From Nocardiopsis sp. N85 (GTDB lineage Bacteria > Actinomycetota > Actinomycetes > Streptosporangiales > Streptosporangiaceae): a DNA stretch of 64,000 nucleotides. The notes under the pieces were generated by a model. That model did no database searches, was not told the origin of the DNA, and saw only the letters and a program-made list of their open reading frames with translations. Positions 1-8,168 of this stretch are shown in pieces. Made by a program: the position numbers and the translations under genes. Position 1 is the first letter of the stretch; every line of letters starts with the position of its first letter. The stretch is taken from assembly GCF_028882275.1 (NCBI RefSeq), contig NZ_JARBUT010000011.1, positions 62,001 through 126,000 on the forward strand, written 5' to 3'.

Positions 1-2
1 AG

Positions 3-686
3 GAGCGGGCCGAGACCGTCCGCGACGTCCTGGAGGAGGAGCTGGGCTCCGGCTATGACTTCGTGGTGGAGGGCCGCGGCTCCGAGGAACTCATCGCCGA
101 GGAGGGCGGCTCCGACGACGAGGAGGCGCGCGCCCGCAACCGTCGCGTCGAGTTCTCCTACGTCGTCGACCGCTCCGACGAGGGCGCCACCTCCGGGCGG
201 GACGAGGGCCTGCTGGGTTCCAGCGAACGGCACGTCTTCCCGCCGGCCGGGTTCGTGGAGGACGACACCGCCGAGGTGGTCGCCTCCGCCACCGACGGCG
301 ACGTGCGCCTGGACGTGCACCCGCTGCGCCGCGACGGCGCCTACGTGATCAGCACGGTGTCGCTCACCAACACGGGGGACGAGCCGGTCCTGCCCGACAT
401 GGGCGGCGGTGACGCCGTCATCCCGGGCGCGCCCACCGAGTTCAGCCAGGGCGCGCTGGGCGGGTTCCAGCTCCTGGAGCCCGACACCGACCTGGTCAGG
501 TACGTGACGGTGCTCAACTTCGGCGGTCAGAGCTACACGGGCTTCGCCGACGAGGTCCACGAGATGCAGCCCGACAACACCTACCAGCTGGTCGCGGTGT
601 TCCCCGCGCCGCCCCGCGACGTGGAGACGCTGACCCTGCGCGCCGGTCCCTTCGGCGAGATCGAGGACGTGCCCTTCACCGAGTGA
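3..686 (+). CDS. OmpA-family C-terminal domain protein (5' truncated)
   Basis: The reading frame is open from the window edge, so the start lies upstream. The first 50 visible residues fit the end of an OmpA/MotB-like peptidoglycan-binding domain: a helix beginning ERAETVRDVLEEELG, a V-x-G-x-G-S-E strand and the family's closing N-R-R-V-E-F segment. The remaining ~150 residues form a beta-rich domain with a pattern like DUF4352-type extracytoplasmic domains (VISTVSLTNTGDEPVLPDMG). In actinobacteria such proteins are normally exported and bind the cell wall; I cannot see the signal peptide because it lies outside the window. The downstream neighbour is convergent, with a shared hairpin in the gap. 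The OmpA assignment rests on a short fragment, so it is moderate. Confidence 0.75.
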   Translation, partial: ERAETVRDVLEEELGSGYDFVVEGRGSEELIAEEGGSDDEEARARNRRVEFSYVVDRSDEGATSGRDEGLLGSSERHVFPPAGFVEDDTAEVVASATDGDVRLDVHPLRRDGAYVISTVSLTNTGDEPVLPDMGGGDAVIPGAPTEFSQGALGGFQLLEPDTDLVRYVTVLNFGGQSYTGFADEVHEMQPDNTYQLVAVFPAPPRDVETLTLRAGPFGEIEDVPFTE

Positions 687-708
687 CCTCCCGGGAACGG
701 CCCGGACC

Positions 709-739
709 GGCCCCGTCTCCGCCGCGCGGAGGCGGGGCC
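709..739. terminator. Bidirectional hairpin terminator
   Basis: An inverted repeat with 14-nt arms (GGCCCCGTCTCCGC and GCGGAGGCGGGGCC, one wobble mismatch) sits between two convergent stop codons. It lies 22 nt after the OmpA-type gene and 4 nt before the end of the permease gene. It could terminate either transcript. Confidence 0.7.
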
Positions 740-743
740 TTCG

Positions 744-1673
744 TCAACCGAGCAGGAAGGTGGCGGCGAACAGCACCGGCACCGTGGCGAACGTCGAGAT
801 CAACACCGCGTCGCGCACCGTGTCCACCTCCACCCGGAAGCGCAGCGCGTAGGTGAACACGTTCTGCGCCGTCGGCAGGGCCGCCAGCACCACCACCGCG
901 AACAGGTCCGGGCCGGCCAGGTCGAACAACAGCGCGCCCAGCGCCCAGGCCACCAGCGGTTGCGCCACCGACTTCAACCCCACCGCCAGCAGCACCGACC
1001 CCCGGTGCGGCCCCCGACCCGGCATTCCGGAGCCGTGCAGGGAGATCCCGAACGCCAACAGCATCGCCGGGACCGCCATCCCGCCGATCAGCCCGAACGG
1101 TTCGAGGAAGGGCGTCGGCGGATCCCATCCCACCGCCGACACCGTCACCCCCGCCAGGGACGCCAGCAGCAACGGGTTGCGGATCGGGGTGCTCAGGGCG
1201 CGGCGCAGCACCGGGCCCGCGCCCCGCACCTCGCCACCGGCCAGGTCCAGCACCGTCACGGCGATCGGGGCCATCACCAGCATCTGCGTCAACAGGATCG
1301 GCGCGACCAGGGAGGCGTCCCCGAGGACGTAGGAGGCGATCGGCAGGCCCAGGTTGCCGGCGTTCACGTACGAGGAGGTCAGCGCCGACATCGTGGTGCG
1401 CGAGACGCCCCACCGGCGCACCAGGCCGATGATCACCACGACGGCGACGACCACGGCCACGCTCAGGACGCTCACCACGACCTTGCCCGACCACAGCACC
1501 GACAGGTCGGTGTCGAGGAGGATCGTGAACATCAGGGCCGGGCCCGCCACGTAGAAGGCCAGGGCGCTGAGCACGTCCCGCGCGCCGGGGCCCAGGAGGG
1601 AGAGCCGACCGAGCATGTAGCCGATGACGACGACGCTGGTGATGACGCCGAAACCGGTGACCACGCCCGACAC
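744..1673 (-). CDS. AEC-family (auxin efflux carrier-like) permease
   Basis: 309-residue polytopic membrane protein of the AEC/PIN-like family, which exports or exchanges small organic acids; the substrate cannot be read from sequence. It shows about ten hydrophobic segments in two halves. The conserved first-half region SYVNAGNLGLPIASYVLGD (around residues 100-118) is the family's hallmark N-x-G-x-P-I segment, and the second half carries the matching LPTAQNVFTYALRF motif. Length matches the family norm of about 300-320. The gene is divergent from the propeller gene starting at 1797, leaving about 120 bp for both promoters. Confidence 0.88.
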   Translation of the reverse strand: MSGVVTGFGVITSVVVIGYMLGRLSLLGPGARDVLSALAFYVAGPALMFTILLDTDLSVLWSGKVVVSVLSVAVVVAVVVIIGLVRRWGVSRTTMSALTSSYVNAGNLGLPIASYVLGDASLVAPILLTQMLVMAPIAVTVLDLAGGEVRGAGPVLRRALSTPIRNPLLLASLAGVTVSAVGWDPPTPFLEPFGLIGGMAVPAMLLAFGISLHGSGMPGRGPHRGSVLLAVGLKSVAQPLVAWALGALLFDLAGPDLFAVVVLAALPTAQNVFTYALRFRVEVDTVRDAVLISTFATVPVLFAATFLLG

Positions 1674-1796
1674 GGCGCCTCCAAGGGTAGGGAAACCGTT
1701 CGCAACCTACTCCCGGCGATGGTGGCCCGCCAGGACCGGGATCACACGGGCTACGCTCGTGCCCACCCCTCCCCTACACCCCGAAGGGCGGACCCC

Positions 1797-3113
1797 GTGG
1801 CCGTTCGGACCCCATGGATCATCGCCGTGTCCGCCGCCGTCGTCGCCCTGGGGGTCATCGCCGCGCTGGTCTGGGCGGACGCCCGGGTGGACCATGCCGT
1901 GGTCGAAGGACACGCGCCCCGGCCCGAGACGATCGGCACCGTGTCGGAGGTCGCCTGGGAATGGGAGACCCCCGAGGGGCATCGCCTCCACCACGTTCTG
2001 GCCGGGGTCTCCGGTGCCCTGATGGTGGTGGACGACGGGGTGATCGCGCTCGACGGGGAGACCGGCGACGAACTCTGGCGGTACCGGGCGCGGGACCGGC
2101 GGGTCGCCGACGCGGCCGTCACCCCGGACCGGGAGACCCTGCTGCTCTCGTACGCCGTCGGAGACGGGGGCGAGGGCGGTGGTGAGGACGTGCTGGTGTT
2201 CGCCACCGGTACCGGGGAGATCGTCGGTGAGCACCGGGTGCCCGGCGGGGACGCCCGGCGGGGGTACCTCGGTGACGGTCTGCGCATCTCGGTGAGCGAC
2301 GGGGACCCGGTCACGGTGACCGCGGAATCGGTGTACGACGGCGCGCCGGTCTGGTCACGGGCACTGGAGGCGCCGATCCCCGACCCGACGAGGTTCCACC
2401 TCGCCGACGGGCTGATCACGCCCGAGGCGGTGATCGTCGCCGGGTCCTACGAGGGAGCACACGAGGAGTACACCGTGCTCGCGGTCGCGCTCGAACCGGA
2501 CACCGGGCGGGTCCTGTGGGAGCGGGAGTACGCGTACACCGACGCCACGGCGGCCGATGCCGCACTCACCGTCTCACCCGACGACTCGGTACTGCTGCTG
2601 GAGATGCCCTACACCGACACGGACGGGCGGTTGATCCACCAACTGCTGGAACCGGCCTCGGGGGCGGAACGGGCGGGGACCTTCCTCCACGACCGGGAAC
2701 GGCGACGGGTCTGGTTCGGGGAGGACGGGTACGTGGACCACGGGCTCGACGGCGAAGTGGTCGAATACCGGTACGTGGGCTTCGACGGCACCGTCCGCGA
2801 GGAGGTGACCGCCCCGGCCCGCCCGGGGGAACGGGAGACCCACCGGGGGTGGGCGCTGTCCGACGGGGTGCTGCGCGTCCACTTCCTTGAAGGGGCCGAA
2901 CACGCGCGCGGGCCGGTGACCGTGGAGGTCCTCGCCTGGGACGGAGGGGTACGGCGCATCCCGGTGGACCTGTCCGCGGGGGAGCCGTGGCCGGGGGACG
3001 AATCCCATGCCTACCGGGACGGTCCGGTGATCGTCCGGGTGCCGGGAGCGATCCTGGTCACGGAGGACACCGGGCGGCACAAGGGGACCTGGCGGGTCGT
3101 CGCGCTGCGCTGA
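1797..3113 (+). CDS. Membrane-anchored PQQ-like beta-propeller protein
   Basis: I chose the GTG at 1797, which begins with a short basic stretch and then a single hydrophobic anchor (about residues 6-26, WIIAVSAAVVALGVIAALVW). The frame stays open far upstream, but that part reads like non-coding shadow. After the anchor come repeated beta-propeller blades with the PQQ-type pattern 'ALDGETGDELWRYRARD' (about residues 82-98) and 'ALEPDTGRVLWEREYAY'. The protein is 438 residues and probably exposed outside the membrane. PQQ-like folds in this setting are usually structural rather than dehydrogenases, and I see no quinoprotein active site. It ends 2 nt from the convergent receptor-kinase-like gene. 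Confidence 0.7.
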   Translation: MAVRTPWIIAVSAAVVALGVIAALVWADARVDHAVVEGHAPRPETIGTVSEVAWEWETPEGHRLHHVLAGVSGALMVVDDGVIALDGETGDELWRYRARDRRVADAAVTPDRETLLLSYAVGDGGEGGGEDVLVFATGTGEIVGEHRVPGGDARRGYLGDGLRISVSDGDPVTVTAESVYDGAPVWSRALEAPIPDPTRFHLADGLITPEAVIVAGSYEGAHEEYTVLAVALEPDTGRVLWEREYAYTDATAADAALTVSPDDSVLLLEMPYTDTDGRLIHQLLEPASGAERAGTFLHDRERRRVWFGEDGYVDHGLDGEVVEYRYVGFDGTVREEVTAPARPGERETHRGWALSDGVLRVHFLEGAEHARGPVTVEVLAWDGGVRRIPVDLSAGEPWPGDESHAYRDGPVIVRVPGAILVTEDTGRHKGTWRVVALR

Positions 3114-3115
3114 AC

Positions 3116-5425
3116 TCAGTCGCCGGGGGAGGGCGCGGGAGAGGGTTCGGCTTCCTCCTCCTCGGCTTCCTCCTCCTCGCGTTCGCGCTCCGCCTCCTCC
3201 TCGGCCTCTCGCTCGGCCTCGGCCCGCGCCTGCCCCCGGGTGGTGCACACCTCGGCGGCGGGGGCGGAGGAGCCCTCGACGGCGATGACGGTGAAGCAGT
3301 ACTCCAGCACCGTGTCCTCGGTGATGACCTGGGCGGACACCACGCCGGGGCCGGTGCGGGCGACCGTCACGGGGTCGTGGCCGCTGAGGCCGCCCAGTAC
3401 GAAGAACGAGGCGGTGCCGCCGCTGTTGTCGGTCCAGGTCAACAGCACGTTGCCGAGGTTGTCCTGGAGCGCGACACCGGAGGGGGCGGCCACCTCGGGC
3501 GGGGCGCTGGGGGAGACGATCTCGTCGGCGGCGGGCTCGGGGGCCTGCGGCTCGGGGGAGGGCTCCGCGGCGGCCGCCTCCACCGGTGCCTGCGGTGAGG
3601 CGGCGGCGAACACCCCGGAGACGGTGGTGAGCAGGAGGATGCCGCAGACGGAGACGACGATGTGCAGGTGCCGTCGCCACCGGGCGGGGGGCGCGGGGAC
3701 GTGGGTGAAGTCCCGGTCGGCGGCCTCCTCCTGCTTGACCTCGTCGATGGGGAGGAAGGCGGATTCGGTGTCGCCGGTCCACCCTTCCAGCCGTGACCAG
3801 GCGCGCAGCGGGGAGATCTCCTCGCCGCGCAACTTGGCCATCATGATCTCGGCGGTGCCGCCCGCGTCGAGGGCGGGCGACCGACTGCCCTCCAGGCCGG
3901 TTCCCCGTGCGCGGAGCGGCACCGGGTACGCCCCGGGCGGGGCGGTCGACCCGGGCCGAGGCGTGCCGGTGTCGCCGGACTTCCGGACGTCCTGCGGCGG
4001 CCGGGGTCCGGCCGGGGCGCCGCCGGGCCCCCGGGCGGTGGCCGGGGGCTGTGCTCCGGAGGGCGTGTGGGCCGGGTGTGGACCGGAGGGCGCGGCTGCG
4101 GGGTGCGCGGGCGTACCCGGGCCTGTCGGTGTGTGCGGGGCGGGGTGGCCTTCGGGGACCCACGCGGACGCGGACGGTCGCGCTCCCGAGGGGACCGGTG
4201 CGATTCCGGGCGTTCCCGTGGCCGGCGGTGTGCGCGGACCGGTGGCCGCCCGATGGTCGGCCGCTTCCCCGGAGCCCGCCGAGGGCCGGGCGTCGGAAGG
4301 ACCGTACACCGGGTACGGGCCGGAGGGGGTCGTGCCGAGGGGCTGAGCCGGCGTGTTCCCCGGTGCGTGCGTGGTCTGTGGTGCGTGGGCTCCGGACGGG
4401 GAGGGCGTGCCCGGATCCTTCGGCGTGGGCGCGCCGGGTCCCCATGTGGTGGCCGGGGGCTGTCCCCCGGAGGGGGCGTACGCCGGGTACGGGCCGGAGG
4501 ACGCGGTCCCCGGCTGTGCGGAGGCGCCTTCCGGCCCGGTGGGGCCGTGGCGGCCTTCGGGGGCCCTCGCGGCCGAGGGCCGCCCCCCGGAGGGGGTCGG
4601 CGCGTGTGCTCCCGAGGCGCCCGCGCCCGTGGAGGTGCTCTGCGCGGTGCGGGCCTGCTCGAAGGCGTTGGCGAAGGCCGCCGCGCTCGGGTAGCGCTCC
4701 TGCGGGTCCTTGGCCAGCGCCCGGGTGAGCACGCCCCGGAGCTTGCGCGACACGTCCTGACGCGGGACCGGGCCGACCTCCTGGGTGAGTACGCGTTCGG
4801 TGTGGGCGCGGGGGTCGAACGGGCCGTCGGCGAACGGGGGCCGTCCCACCAAGAGCGTCCACACCGTGGACGCCAGCCGGTACACGTCCGACGCCGGGGT
4901 GGGGGGTTCGCCGCGCAGCGACTCCGGGGGCGCGTGCAGGAACGACTCCGAGGTCGGATCGGGCGGCGGCGGGGCCTCGCCCGTACGGTGGACCGCGCCG
5001 AACCCCGTCAACACCGGTGTCCGGCCCGCTCGCAGCACGTTCCCCGGGCACACGTCACCGTGCACCCATCCGCGCTGGTGCATCGCCTCCAGCGCGCTCG
5101 CGACGCTGCGCGCCACCGCCGCCGCCTCGTGGATCGGCGCCGGTCCCTTGCCCGCCAACAGCTCCGCGAACGAACCGTCCGAGTAGAACGGCAGGGCCAC
5201 GAACATGTTCCCGTCGGAGGTGCTCCCCGCGTCCAGCAGCGGCACCACCCCCGGCACCCCGCTCAGGTCCCGCAGCCGTTCGAGCTCGGCACGTCCCCAC
5301 CGCGGGGACAACACCTTCAGCACGACGTCGGCCCCACTGGTGGACCGGGTCGCGCGCACGATGCGGGCCCGTCGCCCCTGCGTCAACAGGACCGGCGTTT
5401 CGTACCCGGGCGCCCATGCGGACAT
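3116..5425 (-). CDS. Receptor with kinase-like domain, Pro-rich linker, TM and Fn3-like ectodomain
   Basis: 769 residues. The N-terminal ~265 residues have a Hanks-type kinase fold: Lys37 in VVLKVLSP, H122-G-D124 in place of HRD, N129, and an APPES segment at the APE position. The DFG motif reads G141-F-G, so the Mg-binding Asp is missing, and the P-loop is not glycine-rich; it may be a pseudokinase. A long Pro/Gly/Ser-rich linker follows (about 270-500) with repeated PSGPYPxYxPS units. One TM helix lies at about 586-608, then an Fn3-like domain (about 646-728, with LLTWTDNSGG) and a strongly acidic tail. It is the last gene of the WXG100 operon, 40 nt after the small TM gene, which suggests signalling linked to type VII secretion. 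Downstream it abuts a convergent gene. Confidence 0.8.
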   Translation of the reverse strand: MSAWAPGYETPVLLTQGRRARIVRATRSTSGADVVLKVLSPRWGRAELERLRDLSGVPGVVPLLDAGSTSDGNMFVALPFYSDGSFAELLAGKGPAPIHEAAAVARSVASALEAMHQRGWVHGDVCPGNVLRAGRTPVLTGFGAVHRTGEAPPPPDPTSESFLHAPPESLRGEPPTPASDVYRLASTVWTLLVGRPPFADGPFDPRAHTERVLTQEVGPVPRQDVSRKLRGVLTRALAKDPQERYPSAAAFANAFEQARTAQSTSTGAGASGAHAPTPSGGRPSAARAPEGRHGPTGPEGASAQPGTASSGPYPAYAPSGGQPPATTWGPGAPTPKDPGTPSPSGAHAPQTTHAPGNTPAQPLGTTPSGPYPVYGPSDARPSAGSGEAADHRAATGPRTPPATGTPGIAPVPSGARPSASAWVPEGHPAPHTPTGPGTPAHPAAAPSGPHPAHTPSGAQPPATARGPGGAPAGPRPPQDVRKSGDTGTPRPGSTAPPGAYPVPLRARGTGLEGSRSPALDAGGTAEIMMAKLRGEEISPLRAWSRLEGWTGDTESAFLPIDEVKQEEAADRDFTHVPAPPARWRRHLHIVVSVCGILLLTTVSGVFAAASPQAPVEAAAAEPSPEPQAPEPAADEIVSPSAPPEVAAPSGVALQDNLGNVLLTWTDNSGGTASFFVLGGLSGHDPVTVARTGPGVVSAQVITEDTVLEYCFTVIAVEGSSAPAAEVCTTRGQARAEAEREAEEEAEREREEEEAEEEEAEPSPAPSPGD

Positions 5426-5465
5426 GAGGGACCCCCTGAAGGTGTTTCGTGGTGGTGGCGGCGGG

Positions 5466-5786
5466 TCAGGGCCGCGCGGACGTCTCCTGGCCGTTCATGC
5501 CCCATCCGCGTTCGGAGTTGACCTCCTGCTGTTTGCCGAAGGCCCCGACGAGGGCGATGACGCCGCAGATCAACGCGACGAGGATCAGTCCGCCGATCAC
5601 CGCGGGCCACACCTGCTGGCGTCGCCGCCAGTAGCGGCTGGATCCGTACAGCAGGGCCGACCGCAGCTGGCGGTGCCGCAGCGCGTCCGCCTGGAGGACG
5701 TACTTCTCCTCGTTGGGCGTGTAATGGAACGCCTCGGGCAGCTGCGGTTCCGGGTCGGCCGGGGGAGCCGGGGATGGGGTGGACAT
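5466..5786 (-). CDS. Small single-TM protein in WXG100 operon
   Basis: 106 residues with a Pro-rich N-terminus, a cluster of basic residues (SRYWRRRQQ) and one TM helix (about residues 60-82, WPAVIGGLILVALICGVIALVG). I recognise no family. It starts 14 nt after the second WXG100 gene and ends 40 nt before the receptor gene, so it is almost certainly co-transcribed with them. A role as a small membrane accessory of the T7SS locus is inferred from context only. The basic flank before the helix predicts a cytoplasmic N-terminus. Confidence 0.75.
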   Translation of the reverse strand: MSTPSPAPPADPEPQLPEAFHYTPNEEKYVLQADALRHRQLRSALLYGSSRYWRRRQQVWPAVIGGLILVALICGVIALVGAFGKQQEVNSERGWGMNGQETSARP

Positions 5787-5800
5787 CGTCGCAGAGCCTA

Positions 5801-6097
5801 CTAGAACAGACCGTCCAGGTAACGGGTGAGCTTGCCGTAGTTGTCCGCGGTGTCGCTGGTCGCGGCGATCAGCGTCGCGAACGCCGAGTTCACCTCGGAG
5901 AAGTGGGTGTCGAACTCCTGCGCCTTGCTCTGGAACTGCGGGCTACCGGACCCCTCCCACTTGCTGACGGTGGACTCCGACTGCTCGTTGATCTGGCTCA
6001 TGATCGCGGTGAACCGACCGAGGTGCGCCTGCTGGTCCTCGGCGAGACCCTGAATACCGGCGACGTCACCGTAGACGTCGTAGTTGGAAGCTCCCAT
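5801..6097 (-). CDS. WXG100 (ESAT-6-like) secreted protein
   Basis: 98 residues, the normal size for the WXG100 family of helical-hairpin proteins exported by type VII secretion. The turn carries W47-E-G49 (SKWEGSGSPQF), followed by a second amphipathic helix with F and A at the usual spacing. There is no signal peptide, as expected. It sits 35 nt downstream of a second small helical protein, its likely heterodimer partner, in the same operon and near eccC/eccD. The C-terminus (KLTRYLDGLF) is short and lacks a clear YxxxD/E signal, so that signal may be supplied by the partner. Confidence 0.92.
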   Translation of the reverse strand: MGASNYDVYGDVAGIQGLAEDQQAHLGRFTAIMSQINEQSESTVSKWEGSGSPQFQSKAQEFDTHFSEVNSAFATLIAATSDTADNYGKLTRYLDGLF

Positions 6098-6132
6098 GGG
6101 GGCCGCCCTTTCTGGAAAAGGAGAAGTGGGGG

Positions 6133-6468
6133 TCAGGCGTTGATCGGTCGGGAGATGCCGCCGAGGTCGCTGGCGGACTGACCGAGGACGTCACTCGATT
6201 CCTGGTCGGTGAGGTTGAACTGGGTCTGGCCCTCGTTCAACTTGATGCCGTTCTGGCCGCACCAGGTCATGAGCTCCTCGAAGCGGTCGGACAGCGACTG
6301 CTTCGCGGTGTTGAAGTCGGCGAGCGCCTGGCCTTGCAGGACGTTGGCGTCCTGGCTCATGTCGTCGATGAGCTGCGACATCTGGGTGCGGAGGTTGTCC
6401 GATTCCTGTCCGAGCCGTTCTCCACCGGTGGAGAGGGCATCGTGGTTCTCAATACCGACGTGCGACAT
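6133..6468 (-). CDS. WXG100-like protein with variant turn motif
   Basis: 111 residues, almost entirely predicted helical and hydrophilic, without a signal peptide. At the turn position it has L44-Q-G46 followed by ALADF, which matches WXG-x-A-x-x-F spacing but replaces the Trp with Leu. A separate W69-C-G71 lies in the second helix. It is the first gene of a four-gene operon behind a recognisable promoter, with a GGAAAGG ribosome site. It is probably the partner of the canonical WXG100 protein that follows it. Family assignment is supported by size and position more than by motif. Confidence 0.8.
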   Translation of the reverse strand: MSHVGIENHDALSTGGERLGQESDNLRTQMSQLIDDMSQDANVLQGQALADFNTAKQSLSDRFEELMTWCGQNGIKLNEGQTQFNLTDQESSDVLGQSASDLGGISRPINA

Positions 6469-6549
6469 CAGGGCCTTTCCAGGGGTTCTCGGGGGTTCCT
6501 CTCGGGTGGATTTCGCGCCACCGTGAGAAAGGAGGGGATATTACGGACG

Positions 6550-6576
6550 ATAGTAACGATGGTGCCTCAGGGTCAA
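6550..6576 (-). promoter_or_regulatory. Sigma70-like promoter of the WXG100 operon
   Basis: On the minus strand a TTGACC -35 element (6576-6571) and a TACTAT -10 element (6555-6550) are separated by 15 nt, slightly short of the ideal 17. They lie about 80 nt upstream of the first WXG100-like start codon, in a locally AT-richer patch. Confidence 0.45.
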
Positions 6577-6602
6577 CGTGGGATCGCTCGCTGGAATCTC
6601 CT

Positions 6603-7736
6603 TTACTCGGTGGGACTCGGGGATTCGATGGCGACCGGTGTGCGCACCCAGCGCACGGCCAGCGGCCACCCGTCCATGGAGGAGTCGTGGAAGCGGGGGA
6701 AGAGCTCCTCGGTGCCGGTCACCGTGCCGTTCTCGTCGAGGTCGACCCGGAACCAGGCGGTGGGGGTCTGCGCCAGGACGGCGTCGCGTTCGGCGGGCAG
6801 CGCGTACTGCGCCACCGGTCCGTCGGCGTTCTCCAGGATCCTGGTGGCGGTGTGCCCCTGGGCGTCGACGGTCACCAGGTAGGCGCCCTTCGGGGGCTCA
6901 CCGCCCGAGCCGTCCGACCGCAGCAGGGCGGTCCCCGCGCCCCACACGGGCGCGTCGTCGAAGCTCTGCCACTGGCCCCCGTCGATGCTCAGCGTGGCGT
7001 TGACGACACTGTCCCCCGTCTGCCGTACCACCAGGTTCCCGCCACCGCCGACCTGGCGGGTCTGCACGCTGTCGCGGATGTGCAGGGCGCCCTCCGGGGT
7101 GAGCGACCAGTCGCTGGGGCGCCGGTTCTCGCCGAGCGGCAGGGACCCCTCCTGGTTGGGGGTGCCGGAGGGGGCCGACAGGGGTACCGACAGCACCCGG
7201 GGCGGGTTGGCGTCCTGTGGGTCGTCGGAGACGAACCACAGCCGGTCGCCGTGCACGACCGGGTCGGACAGCACCTCGCCGGCGGGCGGGGCGATGCTCT
7301 CCACCGGTAGGTAGAAGAACGCGGACGGCTTCTCTCCCTCGGCGGGTTCGGCGGTCGGCGGCGTCTCCTCGGAGTCGGTGAGGACGGCGATGTGGACGGC
7401 GTTGGGCTCGCGGGTGGCGTACACGAAGAACGCCCAGTCCTCGGAGAAGCGGGCGTGCACCGGCGGCTCGGTGGCCATGGGGTCGACGGACCCGTCGGGG
7501 AGGTCGAAGCGGTGCAGGGGCTGTCCGGTGACGGCGTCGTGGAACACCAGGACCTGGTCGGTCTCGGGGTCGCCGCCCTCGTAGCCGCGGTGGACCAGGG
7601 CCAGCCCGGTGGGCCCCTCCTCGGCGAGGTCCTCGACGGTGTCGGGCACGCTCTCGACGGTGTCGTCCGCGGTGCCGGTGCACGCGGTGAGCGCGAGCAG
7701 GCACACGGTCGAGGCCAGTGCGAGTGTGCGCCGCAT
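6603..7736 (-). CDS. Lipoprotein, beta-propeller-like, in T7SS locus
   Basis: 377 residues beginning with a lipoprotein signal: two Arg, a hydrophobic stretch and the lipobox LTAC with Cys19. Mature protein is acidic near the N-terminus, then beta-rich with repeats resembling propeller blades (LVFHDAVTGQPLHRFDLPDGS, LSIDGGQWQSFDDAPVWG). It should be lipid-anchored on the outer face of the membrane. I cannot assign a function; it may sense or bind something for the adjacent secretion system. It sits between eccC and the WXG100 operon with its own upstream gap, so it may have its own promoter. Confidence 0.75.
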   Translation of the reverse strand: MRRTLALASTVCLLALTACTGTADDTVESVPDTVEDLAEEGPTGLALVHRGYEGGDPETDQVLVFHDAVTGQPLHRFDLPDGSVDPMATEPPVHARFSEDWAFFVYATREPNAVHIAVLTDSEETPPTAEPAEGEKPSAFFYLPVESIAPPAGEVLSDPVVHGDRLWFVSDDPQDANPPRVLSVPLSAPSGTPNQEGSLPLGENRRPSDWSLTPEGALHIRDSVQTRQVGGGGNLVVRQTGDSVVNATLSIDGGQWQSFDDAPVWGAGTALLRSDGSGGEPPKGAYLVTVDAQGHTATRILENADGPVAQYALPAERDAVLAQTPTAWFRVDLDENGTVTGTEELFPRFHDSSMDGWPLAVRWVRTPVAIESPSPTE

Positions 7737-8135
7737 GGAGGACTGCCTTTCGGGGGAGCGGTGCCGGGGTCGGGGCGTGCGGGAGGTGGGATGCCCAAGG
7801 GAAGATTACGGTTCGAAAGGTCACAGAACGTCGTCGGGGGCGGCGTGGTGGAACCGGGTTCCCGAGCGTACGAGGTGACGTACCGGCTCCGGTGAGACGA
7901 AGTGGCCGGAATCGGCCACCCGTCCCCACGGGTGACCGCCCCGCCGTAGGGGCCGTGGCGGCGGTCGGTCCGCCACGTCGGATCGGTGCATCCGAGAAGA
8001 CGGTGCCGAGAGGATCGCCACGTCCGTCGAGGACACGTTCGATTCCCGGGGGGTTCCGGGGAGGGCATCGCCGACCGTGTCGACCGCGAGAGCGGACGCC
8101 TCGTCGGTTCCTGAGCGGCGCGGAGACCGCGGCTC
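7737..8135. other. Intergenic region upstream of lipoprotein gene
   Basis: About 400 bp between the lipoprotein start and the eccC terminator. Frames here are short and lack ribosome sites, so I call no gene. It should hold the lipoprotein promoter, but I see no clear -35/-10 pair. Confidence 0.5.
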
Positions 8136-8165
8136 GTGCGCGGAGGGCCGCGGCCCTCCGCGCAC
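8136..8165. terminator. 30-bp perfect palindrome after eccC
   Basis: A perfect inverted repeat with 15-nt arms and no spacer (first arm GTGCGCGGAGGGCCG) lies 3 nt beyond the eccC stop codon. In RNA it would form a very stable GC hairpin, most simply the eccC terminator. No T-tract follows, as is common in high-GC actinobacteria. Confidence 0.8.
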
Positions 8166-8168
8166 CCG

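Noticed and set aside
4000..4560. Repetitive DNA near 4000-4560 considered as a CRISPR or tandem-repeat locus
   Set aside because: The repeats are irregular and in frame with a Pro-rich protein linker; no constant repeat-spacer unit exists.
7821..8165. 114-codon minus-strand frame after eccC
   Set aside because: No ribosome site, no recognisable pattern, and it begins inside the terminator palindrome.
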